Shown: piece by piece, positions 24,147-33,307 of the stretch
Layout of the letters: each line of letters begins with the position of its first letter
Numbering within the stretch: position 1 is the stretch's first letter
DNA from: Azospirillum baldaniorum
GTDB lineage: Bacteria > Pseudomonadota > Alphaproteobacteria > Azospirillales > Azospirillaceae
NCBI RefSeq assembly: GCF_003119195.2
Contig: NZ_CP022254.1
Span: 1,326,001-1,390,000, forward strand
Direction of reading: 5' to 3'
DNA length: 64,000 nucleotides
The notes under the pieces: generated by a model
What the model was told of the DNA's origin: nothing
Databases searched by the model: none
Seen by the model: the letters and a program-made list of their open reading frames with translations, nothing else
Position numbers and translations under genes: made by a program

Positions 24147-25658
24147 ATGCCGAATCGCGGCAATGGTGGGGTGGGGCGTTTTTCCGGCTGGCGTGCCGTC
24201 CTGGCCGCCTGCGCCGTCGCGGCGCTCGGCGCCGTCGCGCCGGCCGCGTCGGCGGCGGAGCTGTCGATCGTCTTCACCTCGACGATGGCCGACATCGAGC
24301 CGGTGGAGGGCGAGGGCGGCCTCGCCAACCTCGCCACGCTGCTGCGCACCAAGCGGGCGGAGGGCAACACGCTGTTCCTGCACGGCGGCGCGTCGCTGAC
24401 CGCGGGCGTCCTGTCCACCTTCGACCGCGGCGCCCACATGATCGACCTGCTGAACGAGCTTCAGCCCGACATGATGGCGGTGACCAAGCGCGACCTCGGC
24501 TTCGGCAAGGACGAGCTGACCCTGCGCAGCTACGAGGCGCGCTTCCCCTTCGTCAGCGCCACCACCATCGACCGCAACACCGGCAAGGTGATGGAGGGGC
24601 TGGAGCCGTCGGCGCTGCTCGACACGCCGGTGGGCAGGATCGGCGTGGTCTCGGCGATCTCGCCGGACCTGACGGTCCAGTACATCGTGCCGGACATCGA
24701 GGTGCGCCCGCCCGCCATGATCGCGGCGGAGGCCCGCGCCCTGCGCGCGCAGGGGGCCGACTATGTGGTCGCCATCCTGGACAACGCCCCGGAGGCGGTG
24801 GAGGCTCTGCGCGGCGAGCCCGCCATCGACGCGCTGCTCCAGCTCTCCGCCACCGGCAAGGACGTCTTGGAGGCCGATAAGGGCAAGCTCTTCGGCGTCC
24901 ATGTCAACGTGAAGGGATCGGCCTTCGTCCTGCGGCTGGACGGCGACGGCAAGGCGCCGCCCGCGCTGGCCGGCGCCGCCATCGTGCCGCTCGCGGGGCT
25001 GCCGCCGGACCCGGCGATGGAAAAGCGGGTCGGCGTCTATTTGGCCCGTCTGTCGGAGCTGCTGGACATCACCATCGGGACGACGGCGACCCCGCTCGAC
25101 ACCCGCCGCGCCGCGGTGCGCACCGGCGAGAACGCCTTCGCCTCGCTGATCGCCGACGCCATGCGCGGCCATTTCAACACCGACGCGGCCTTCATCAACG
25201 GCGGCAACATCCGCGGCAACCGCCAGTACGAGGCGGGGACGGTGCTGACCCGCCGCGACATCCAGCGCGAACTGCCCTTCCGCGACACCATCATCGCCGT
25301 CACCCTTCCCGGCAAGGCCCTGCGCGAGGCGCTGGAGGTCAGCGCCGCCGGGGTGGAGAACCAGAAGGGCAGCTTCCTCCACCCGTCCAACATGGCGGTG
25401 GTCTACGACCTGAAGCAGCCGGCGGGCAGCCGCGTCGTCTCCGTCACGGTGGGCGGCAAGCCGCTCGACCCGGACGCCCGCTATTCGGTCGCCCTGCCCA
25501 ACTATCTGGCCCAGGGCGGCGACGGCTACGGCATGCTGAAGTCGCCCGGCGCTTCCTCAGGAGCCAGCGGCAAGCTGCTGTGGGAGATCATGGCCCAACA
25601 TCTGACCGACCGCGGGACGGTGTCGCCCCGCATCGACGGCCGCATCACCGAGCGTTGA
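24147..25658 (+). CDS. Periplasmic 5'-nucleotidase-like protein with degenerate metallophosphatase domain
   Basis: The 503-residue protein has a signal peptide (LAACAVAALGAVAPAASAAE). It then follows the UshA/5'-nucleotidase fold in two domains. In the N-terminal metallophosphatase domain the metal-ligand motifs have been replaced: LHTNDxHG is VFTSTMAD, the GD motif is LHGGAS, GNHEFD is TKRDLGFG, and no GHxH is found. The C-terminal substrate domain is intact, with FINGGNIRG and LPNYLAQGGDGYG. It is therefore unlikely to be a phosphatase, and may bind a nucleotide. AGGAGG precedes the ATG. The stop overlaps the next start (TGATG), suggesting a partner for the sensor kinase. Confidence 0.82.
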   Translation: MPNRGNGGVGRFSGWRAVLAACAVAALGAVAPAASAAELSIVFTSTMADIEPVEGEGGLANLATLLRTKRAEGNTLFLHGGASLTAGVLSTFDRGAHMIDLLNELQPDMMAVTKRDLGFGKDELTLRSYEARFPFVSATTIDRNTGKVMEGLEPSALLDTPVGRIGVVSAISPDLTVQYIVPDIEVRPPAMIAAEARALRAQGADYVVAILDNAPEAVEALRGEPAIDALLQLSATGKDVLEADKGKLFGVHVNVKGSAFVLRLDGDGKAPPALAGAAIVPLAGLPPDPAMEKRVGVYLARLSELLDITIGTTATPLDTRRAAVRTGENAFASLIADAMRGHFNTDAAFINGGNIRGNRQYEAGTVLTRRDIQRELPFRDTIIAVTLPGKALREALEVSAAGVENQKGSFLHPSNMAVVYDLKQPAGSRVVSVTVGGKPLDPDARYSVALPNYLAQGGDGYGMLKSPGASSGASGKLLWEIMAQHLTDRGTVSPRIDGRITER

Positions 25659-28600
25659 TGACGACGGAGCCCGCCACGACCGCGCCGGTCCCGCGCGCGC
25701 CCTTCCGGGGCGGCGTCGGGCGGCGCGTCGGGCTGGGCCTGCTGGTGATGGTGGGTGTGCTGCTGGGCGTGTCGGGTGCCGCGCTCTACGACCTCGCGCA
25801 GTTCCGCCACGCCCTGTCGGACCTGTCCAACGGGGCGCTGCCGCGCATCACCACCGGGGCGGTGCTGAACGGCGGCCTGCAGCAGGTGCTGTCGCAGGCA
25901 ACCCGGCTGGGCGGTGCGACCAGCCACCCCGAACGGCGGGTCACCCTGGCCGAGCTGACGGCCAACCTGACGGCGGTCACCCGGTCGGCCCAGGCCCTGT
26001 CGGACATCGAGGGCGGCGCCACGCTGGCCGGCGTCCTGGGGACGCTCGTCCCGACGCTGGCGGACCTCGACCGGCTGGTCGCCGAGCGCATCGACGCGGC
26101 GGCGCGCAGCGACGACGCGCTGGACGAGACCCGCCGCCTGTCGGCGGAGGCCGGCGCGCTGGTCGCCGCCGTGCTGCCGACCCTGCCGCCGGACCGGCTG
26201 GGGCCGCTGACCGCCTGGACCAACACGGTCAACCGTGTCCTGAACGAAAGCACCCACGCCGGCAACAGCCGCTTCCAGCGCGAGATCGCGCGCGCCCAGC
26301 GGGACGCGGCGGCGGCGCTGTCGGCCCTGCCGGCGCTCCACGCCGGGCTGCCGCCCGAACAGGCGGAACGCTTCGCCGCCCTGCACCGCCGGCTGGAGAC
26401 GGCTCTGCTCGGCCCCTCCGGCCTGCTGCCCAGCCTGATGGAGCGGCAGGCGGCCATCGCCCGCAGCAAGGCGCTGACCAACCAAGTGCTGGTGATGGTC
26501 GAGGAGGTCGTGAAGATCGCCCACGCGCTGTTCGAACGGATCAACGCGGCGGCGGCGGACGAGGCGGACGGCCTGTCCGAACTGGCCGCGACGCAGAACC
26601 GCATCCTGGTCGGGCTGGGGGCGCTGGGCTTCCTGGTGGCGCTCGGTGTGTATCTGTACCTGCGCCGCTTCCTGACCCTGCGTCTGGTCCGGCTGAACGA
26701 CGCGGTGCTCGACCGGGTGGAGGGGCGGGAGACGCCGCTGCCCGATGGCGGCACCGATGAGATCGCCACCATCTCCCGCTCGATCCGCCACTTCCTCGAC
26801 GAGATCGCGCGCCGCCAGCAGCAGGTGGAGGAGGCCCGCCGCCGCGCCGAGGAGGCGTCGCGCGCCAAGGGCGATTTCCTGGCGAACATGAGCCACGAGA
26901 TCCGCACGCCGATGAACGCCATCCTCGGCCTCAGCCACCTCGCCCTGCGCGCCGGGCCGCCGCCGCGCCAGCGCGGCTACCTGACGCGGATCCGCGCCTC
27001 GGCAACCGCGCTGCTGGGGATCATCAACGACATCCTCGACGTCTCGAAGATCGAGGCGGGGATGCTGACGCTGGAGCGCGTGCCCTTCGACCTGTCCGCC
27101 GTGCTCGACATGGTGGCCGGCACCGCCGCCCTGTCCGCCGAGGAGAAGGGGCTGGTGCTGCGGCTGGAGGTCGCCCCGGACGTGCCCACCGCCCTGCTGG
27201 GCGACCCGCTGCGGCTGGGGCAGGTGCTCCTCAACCTCGTCAACAACGCGGTGAAGTTCACCGAGAGCGGCAGCGTGGTACTCGGCGTGGCCGCCGCGCC
27301 GCGCGGGACGGAGGATGCGGAGACCGAGCTGCGCTTCGCCGTGCGCGACACCGGCATCGGCATGACGGCGGAGCAGGTGGCCCGCCTGTTCCAGCCCTTC
27401 GCCCAGGCCGACAGCTCGACCACCCGCCGCTACGGCGGGACCGGGCTGGGGTTGGCGATCAGCCGGCGGCTGGCCGTCATGATGGGCGGCGGCATCGCCG
27501 TGGACAGCGCCCCCGGCCTGGGCAGCACCTTCCGCTTCACGGTCACGGTCGGCGTGCAGGACGGCGCCGCGACGGCGCTGCCCGCCGCTTTGGCCGATCC
27601 GGGGCTTGCTGCGGGCTTGCGGGTGGACGAGCCGCTGCGCGGCCTGCGCGTGCTGGTCGCCGACGACAACGCTGTGAACCGGCTGGTCGCGCGCGAGCTG
27701 CTGGAGGACGCCGGGCTGGTCGTCACCGCGGTCGGCAGCGGCGGGGAGGCGGTGCGGCTGGCGCTGGAGCCGGGGGCGGGCTACGCCGCGCTGCTCACCG
27801 ACGTCCAGATGCCGGACATGGACGGCTTCGCGGTGGCGCGGGCGATCCGCCGCCAGTGCGGCCCCGACCGCCTGCCGATCATCGCCATGACCGCCCACGC
27901 CTTGGAGGAGGAGCGGCGGCGCTGTCTGGACGCCGGCATGGACGACCACATCGCCAAGCCGGTGGAGCCGCACCGCCTCGTCGCCGTGCTGAATCGCTGG
28001 CTGAAGCCGTTCGGGCGGCGGGAGGCCTTGCTGGTTGCCAAGGCCGCGGAGATGGATGCCGTGCTTCCTGACGGCTTGGAGGGGTTCGACCTCGCCCCGG
28101 CGCTGGCGCGGATGAACGGGCGGGCGCGCACGCTGCGCCGGGCGATCCTCGACTTTCTCGACCGCTACGGCGACGCGCCGGTCCGGCTGGAGCATCTGCG
28201 CAGCGCGGGAGACGGACCGGCGCTGGAACGCTTCGCCCATGGGGTGCGCGGCAGCGCCGGAACGGTCGGCGCGATGGCCGCCAGCGCCGCCGCCGCGGCG
28301 CTGGAGCTGGCGGCGCGCGAGGAGCGGTGGGAGGTGATCCCAGGGCTCGTGGCCGATCTGTCCGCCGCCCTCGGTCCCGCGCTGGCTTCGGCGGAAACGC
28401 TGCGCGCCGCGGAGATCGCCGTGGAGGTCGTGCCGGAAATCCCGGCGGTTCCTCTCGTCGACCCGGACACGCTGGACGAGGCGCTGCGCGCGCTGGAGGA
28501 GGCGTTGCGCAGCGGCAGCCTGTCGGCGGCGGCCCGCTTCGACGCTCTGCGTGGCCTGCTGGCCGGGCGCGGCCATGACGAGGCGATGGACAAGATGGGG

Positions 28601-28699
28601 CGGGCCGTGGAAGCGTTGGATTTCGCTGCGGCCCGCGCGGCGCTGGAACGGCTCACCGCCGCATGGATCAGGGAACGGGACCGGGAGACGACGCCGTGA
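25658..28699 (+). CDS. TorS-like hybrid sensor histidine kinase (HisKA-HATPase-REC-HPt)
   Basis: The 1013-residue kinase has a first membrane helix at about 23-43, a long helical periplasmic domain (about 45-325), a second helix near 327-347, a HAMP-like region and a coiled coil. The HisKA H-box NMSHEIRTPMNAILG has its histidine near 412. HATPase boxes are NLVNNAVKF, DTGIGM and GGTGLGLAI. The receiver aspartate lies in LLTDVQMPDMDG near 713, and the HPt histidine near 860 (FAHGVRGSAGTVGA). This is the order of TorS, whose helical sensor binds the periplasmic protein TorT. Here the coupled upstream gene encodes a periplasmic protein. The signal sensed is unknown. Confidence 0.92.
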   Translation: MTTEPATTAPVPRAPFRGGVGRRVGLGLLVMVGVLLGVSGAALYDLAQFRHALSDLSNGALPRITTGAVLNGGLQQVLSQATRLGGATSHPERRVTLAELTANLTAVTRSAQALSDIEGGATLAGVLGTLVPTLADLDRLVAERIDAAARSDDALDETRRLSAEAGALVAAVLPTLPPDRLGPLTAWTNTVNRVLNESTHAGNSRFQREIARAQRDAAAALSALPALHAGLPPEQAERFAALHRRLETALLGPSGLLPSLMERQAAIARSKALTNQVLVMVEEVVKIAHALFERINAAAADEADGLSELAATQNRILVGLGALGFLVALGVYLYLRRFLTLRLVRLNDAVLDRVEGRETPLPDGGTDEIATISRSIRHFLDEIARRQQQVEEARRRAEEASRAKGDFLANMSHEIRTPMNAILGLSHLALRAGPPPRQRGYLTRIRASATALLGIINDILDVSKIEAGMLTLERVPFDLSAVLDMVAGTAALSAEEKGLVLRLEVAPDVPTALLGDPLRLGQVLLNLVNNAVKFTESGSVVLGVAAAPRGTEDAETELRFAVRDTGIGMTAEQVARLFQPFAQADSSTTRRYGGTGLGLAISRRLAVMMGGGIAVDSAPGLGSTFRFTVTVGVQDGAATALPAALADPGLAAGLRVDEPLRGLRVLVADDNAVNRLVARELLEDAGLVVTAVGSGGEAVRLALEPGAGYAALLTDVQMPDMDGFAVARAIRRQCGPDRLPIIAMTAHALEEERRRCLDAGMDDHIAKPVEPHRLVAVLNRWLKPFGRREALLVAKAAEMDAVLPDGLEGFDLAPALARMNGRARTLRRAILDFLDRYGDAPVRLEHLRSAGDGPALERFAHGVRGSAGTVGAMAASAAAAALELAAREERWEVIPGLVADLSAALGPALASAETLRAAEIAVEVVPEIPAVPLVDPDTLDEALRALEEALRSGSLSAAARFDALRGLLAGRGHDEAMDKMGRAVEALDFAAARAALERLTAAWIRERDRETTP

Positions 28700-29895
28700 G
28701 CGGTGGTCACATTCTGATCGTCGATGACGACACGGCCAACATCCGCGCGCTGGCCAGCGTGCTGGAGGACCGGCACGAGGTGCGTTTCGCGACCTCCGGC
28801 CGCCGCGCGCTGGAGCTGGCCTCCGCCGACCCGCCGGAGCTGGTGCTGCTCGACGTGATGATGCCGGGGCTGGACGGCTACGCGGTGTGCCGGCTGCTGA
28901 AGACCGACCCGGCCACCGCCGACGTCCCGGTGATCTTCATCACCTCGCTGTCCAGCCCGGAGGAGGAGGCCTTCGGGCTGGAGACCGGAGCCGTCGATTA
29001 CGTGACCAAGCCCTTCAGCCCGGCCATCGTGCGCGCCCGCGTCGCCACCCACCTGTCGCTGCGCCGGGCCAACCGCAGCCTGAAGGACGAGAACGAGCAT
29101 CTGGAGGCGCTGGTCCGCGAGCGCACGCGCAAGCTGGCCCAGGCCCAGCGCGAGAAGATGGCGGCGCTGCGCCAGATGGTCGCCGGCGTGGCCCACGAGA
29201 TCAACACGCCCATCGGCGTGGCGCTGGGCAGCGCGTCGCACCTCGGCGACCGGGTCGCCGCGATGACGGAGCGGCTGGCCGCCAACCAGCTCCGCCGCGC
29301 CGAGCTGGAGCGCTTCCTGGCGAGCGCCGGGGAGCTGGCCGCCCTGCTGTCCGGCACCATCGCCCGCGCCGGGGAGATCGTGCGCTGCTTCAAGGGGGTG
29401 GCGGCGGACCACGGCGGGCTGCGCCAGACCATCGCGCTGAGGCCCTTCCTGGAGCAGGTGACGGAGAGCCTGCGTCCGCAGTGGGAGCCGCTGGGGCATC
29501 GCATGGCCGTGGACTGCCCCGCCGACCTGCGCATGGTCAGCAACCCGGCGATCCTGTCCGCGGTCCTGGAGCAGCTCGTCCGCAACGCGCTGGAGCACGC
29601 CTTCCCGGGTGGGCGGAACGGGCTGGTGACGGTCGGGGCCGCGGCGTCGGGGCCGGAGACGGTTTTGCTGTCCGTCGCCGATGACGGGGCCGGCATCGCG
29701 GAGGGGACCGCCGGGCGCATCCTGGAGCCCTTCTTCACCACCCGCCGCGGCACCGGCTCGGTCGGGCTCGGCCTGAACATCGTGGACAATCTGGCGTCGG
29801 ACCGGCTGGGCGGGTCCTTCACCATCGCCTCGCGCACCGGCGGCGGTACCCTGGCGACCCTGCACCTGCCCGCCCGCACCCCGCCGGATCTGTGA
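28696..29895 (+). CDS. Receiver domain fused to a histidine kinase, no DNA-binding output
   Basis: The 399-residue protein starts with a receiver (ILIVDDDTANIRALAS, phosphoacceptor near D53 in LVLLDVMMPGLDG, then VTKPFSPAIVRARV). A coiled coil follows, then an HWE-free HisKA helix (MVAGVAHEINTPIGVALG, H near 167) and an HATPase domain (LEQLVRNALEHAF, DDGAGI, GSVGLGLNIV). The GTG at 28696 overlaps the hybrid kinase stop by four bases (GTGA); an ATG 33 bases earlier is less likely. It is the natural target of the HPt domain encoded before it, so phosphate would pass to another kinase. Confidence 0.88.
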   Translation: MSGGHILIVDDDTANIRALASVLEDRHEVRFATSGRRALELASADPPELVLLDVMMPGLDGYAVCRLLKTDPATADVPVIFITSLSSPEEEAFGLETGAVDYVTKPFSPAIVRARVATHLSLRRANRSLKDENEHLEALVRERTRKLAQAQREKMAALRQMVAGVAHEINTPIGVALGSASHLGDRVAAMTERLAANQLRRAELERFLASAGELAALLSGTIARAGEIVRCFKGVAADHGGLRQTIALRPFLEQVTESLRPQWEPLGHRMAVDCPADLRMVSNPAILSAVLEQLVRNALEHAFPGGRNGLVTVGAAASGPETVLLSVADDGAGIAEGTAGRILEPFFTTRRGTGSVGLGLNIVDNLASDRLGGSFTIASRTGGGTLATLHLPARTPPDL

Positions 29896-29917
29896 GCCGG
29901 GGTGCGGCGGCGGGATT

Positions 29918-30630
29918 TCAGCCCCCAAGACCCTCCCACGCAGCAAAGGACCCGGCGGGCGGGGACAGGTACAGGCTGGGCACCCAGCCGTCGGGAATCG
30001 GGACGGTCGCCGCGTGGGTCCGGCCGTGGGCCAGCAGCTTCGGCAGGACGTGGGTGTGCGGACCCTCCGGGCTGCGGCCGTCGGGCGGCGGGATCGGCTG
30101 GCTGACCTCGATCCGGCCGAACGGGCCGATGAAGACGCGGTCGGGGCTGAGCGCCGGCAGGTCGGGCGGCAGGGGATTGCCCGGCGCCAGAAGCTCCGTC
30201 CCGACCACCGCGCGCAGGCGGGCGATGGTGGCGGGGTCGGCGCTGCGCACGCAGACGTCGGTCTGGAAGACGTTCAGCCCGAGGTCGAACAGCCGGGCGT
30301 CGCGGTCCGCCCCGGCGATCGCCTCGCGGTCGGGACCCAGCTCGGTCACCACGCGGCGCCGGTTCATCGCGGCGACGTGACGGGGCAGGCAGAGGGCCAC
30401 GGCGAGGCTGCCGTTGCGTGTTCGGTAGGGCACCGCGCGGATGGCCGGTGTGGGGCGCAGGCGCAGCCCGCCGCGGGCGGTCCGCGCCTCCAGCTCCGGG
30501 CCGTCGTCGCGCAGGGCGACGGGTTCGTCCGGGTCGCGGACGAACTCCGCGATGGCGCCGAACGCGCCGAGGCTCCAGCCGGTGGCCGGGTCGTTCAGCG
30601 CGTCGCGCAGCAGGGAAGACAGGTCGCTCA

Positions 30631-30631
<1 letters not shown>
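29918..30631 (-). CDS. Unknown protein at the end of the cobalamin uptake operon
   Basis: The 237-residue protein begins MSDLSSLLRDALNDPATGWSLGAFGAIAEF and has no signal peptide or membrane helix. Strand-like segments (LRLRPTPAIRAVPYRTRNGSLAVALCLPRH) and a GPHTHVLPKLLAHGRTHAATVP stretch with several histidines are visible. I do not recognise a named enzyme family; a DUF is possible. The ATG overlaps the ATPase stop by one base, so it is co-translated with btuD and controlled by the cobalamin riboswitch. A role in cobalamin or cobinamide handling is inferred from position only. Confidence 0.7.
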
Positions 30632-31430
<799 letters not shown>

Positions 31431-31431
<1 letters not shown>

Positions 31432-32450
31432 CACGTCTCCTCCCGCCGCAGCCGGGCGATCAGGACGATCAGGAAGGGCGCCCCGATCAGGGCGGTAACC
31501 ACGCCCAGCTTCAGTTCGGGCCGCGTCGGCAGCAGCCGGACCGCGATGTCCGCGGCCAGGGTCAGGCACGCCCCGGCGAGGCCCGCCAGCAGCAGCAGCC
31601 GTCCCGGCCGCGCCCCGGCCAGCGGGCGCATCAGGTGCGGCGCCACCAGCCCGACGAAGCCCACGGCGCCGGTGACCGACACCGCGCTGCCCACCGCCAG
31701 CGCCGCCCCGGCGATCAGCCGGACGCGCAGCCCGGTGAGGTCGAAGCCCAGGCTGCGCGCCGCGTCCTCTCCCAGGGTCAGCGCGTCGAGCGCGCGGGCG
31801 CCGGACAGGCAGAGCGCCCAGCCCGCCAGCATCGGCGGCAGGACGAGCCAGAGCTGGTCGGTGCCGCGGTCGGCCAGCGACCCCATCAGCCAGAACACGA
31901 TCTCCAGCGCCGCGTAGGGGTTGGGGGCGAGGTTGAGGGCCAGCGCGGTCAGCGACCCGGCGAGGCTGTTGATGGCGATGCCGCCGATGACCAGCGCCGT
32001 CGTTCCGGCCCCCCGCGCCGCCATCAGGTTCAGCAGCACCGCGGCGGTGGCCGCTCCGGCCATGCCGCCGAGCGGCAGGGCCAGCGACAGCGCGGCGGAC
32101 AGGCCGCTGTAGAAGACGATCACCGCGCCCAGCGCCGCGGCGCTCGACACGCCGACCAGCCCCGGTTCGGCCAGCGGGTTGCGCAGCCAGCCCTGCATCG
32201 CCGCCCCGGTCAGCCCCAGGCTGAAGCCGACCAGCAGGCCGATCAGGGCGCGCGGCAGGCGCAATTCGGCCAGCACCAGCGCCCCCAGGGTGGGGCGCCC
32301 GGCGAGCCAGTCGGACAGGGCGACGCCCAGGTCGAACGGCACATAGCCGACCGCCGCCGACACCGCGCAGAGCGCCAGTGCCAGACCCGTCAGCCCGGCG
32401 ACCAGGGCGGGGTAGGGGATGCGGGACTCCCACGTTGCGGCAGCCGTCAT
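31431..32450 (-). CDS. btuC: Cobalamin ABC transporter permease
   Basis: The 339-residue FecCD-family permease has about ten membrane helices. Visible landmarks are LRLPRALIGLLVGFSLGLTGAAMQGWLRNPLAEPGLVGVSSAAALGAV and the coupling segment LGEDAARSLGFDLTGLR. As a single permease gene it would form a homodimer, as BtuC does. The start overlaps the btuF stop by four bases (ATGA). Confidence 0.88.
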
Positions 32451-33307
32451 GGCAGGGCCTCCCGCGCGGCAGCCAGCCGTTCCGCGGCCTCGGCGATCTG
32501 CGGGCCGGGGCAGGTCCACAGGCGGGAGGGCAGCGACACGGTGCGGACCTGACGTTTCAAGGCCTTCAGGGCCGGGTGGTGCAGCAGGGCGCCGGCCAGC
32601 GACGGCGGCGCGTCGGGTGCGGCGTCGACGATCAGCACGTCCGCCCCGCCCAGAATGATGGCCTCAAGCGGCAGGGCGCCCTGGCTGCCCAGCGGCAGGC
32701 GGTCGGCCATGTTCTCCAGCCCGGCGCGGGTCAGGAGTTCGTCGACCAGCGACCCGGACCCGGCGACGAAACCGTTGGGGCGCAGCACCACCGCGGTCGG
32801 GCGCGGACCCGGCGCCGCGGCGGGCAGGGCGTCGAGGCGGGAGAGCAGGTCGGCGACCAGCGCCTCCCCCCGGTCCGGCTCGCCGACGGCGCGGGCGAGG
32901 CCGCGGATCTGCTCCGCCACCCCCGCCACGCTCTGCGGGACGTCCAGCTCCAGCAGCGGGGCGTCCAGCCGCGTCAGCAGCCCGACCGCGACCCGCGTGG
33001 TGTAGCGCCCGGCGACGATCAGGTCGGGGTTGAGCGGCAGGATCTGCTCCGCCGTCCCGTGGTTGACCGGCACCCGCAACGCCAGCGCCGCGACGGTGGA
33101 GGCGCGGGGATCGCGCGCCAGCCACGTCACCGCGGCGAGGCGCTCCGGCCCGACCAGCCGCAACAGCAGCTCGTCGGCGCAGAGATTTAGGGAGACGATG
33201 CGCTGTGGTTTGCTGGGCGGCTTTGCGGGCGGCGCCTCCCACGCCGCCGCCGGCCCTCCCGCGATCAGCAGGAGGGCGGCGGCCAGCCCGACAAAGGTGG
33301 GCCTCAC
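32447..33307 (-). CDS. btuF: Cobalamin ABC transporter binding protein
   Basis: The 286-residue class-III binding protein has a short signal (VGLAAALLLIAGGPAAAW). The BtuF hallmark strands RIVSLNLCADELLLRLVGPERLAAVTWLARDPRAS, then LPLNPDLIVAGRYTT and DVLIVDAAP, follow. GTG at 33307 overlaps the receptor stop (GTGA); no other start fits the signal peptide. It delivers cobalamin or a corrinoid to BtuCD. Confidence 0.87.
   Translation of the reverse strand: MRPTFVGLAAALLLIAGGPAAAWEAPPAKPPSKPQRIVSLNLCADELLLRLVGPERLAAVTWLARDPRASTVAALALRVPVNHGTAEQILPLNPDLIVAGRYTTRVAVGLLTRLDAPLLELDVPQSVAGVAEQIRGLARAVGEPDRGEALVADLLSRLDALPAAAPGPRPTAVVLRPNGFVAGSGSLVDELLTRAGLENMADRLPLGSQGALPLEAIILGGADVLIVDAAPDAPPSLAGALLHHPALKALKRQVRTVSLPSRLWTCPGPQIAEAAERLAAAREALP

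Noticed and set aside
24147..25658. Plain annotation as an active 5'-nucleotidase
   Set aside because: All recognisable metal-ligand motifs of the phosphatase domain are replaced, so activity should not be assumed.
25526..28576. Long minus-strand open frame opposite the hybrid kinase
   Set aside because: It is a GC-driven shadow rich in Arg/Gln/His/Gly; the plus strand has complete kinase, receiver and HPt motifs.
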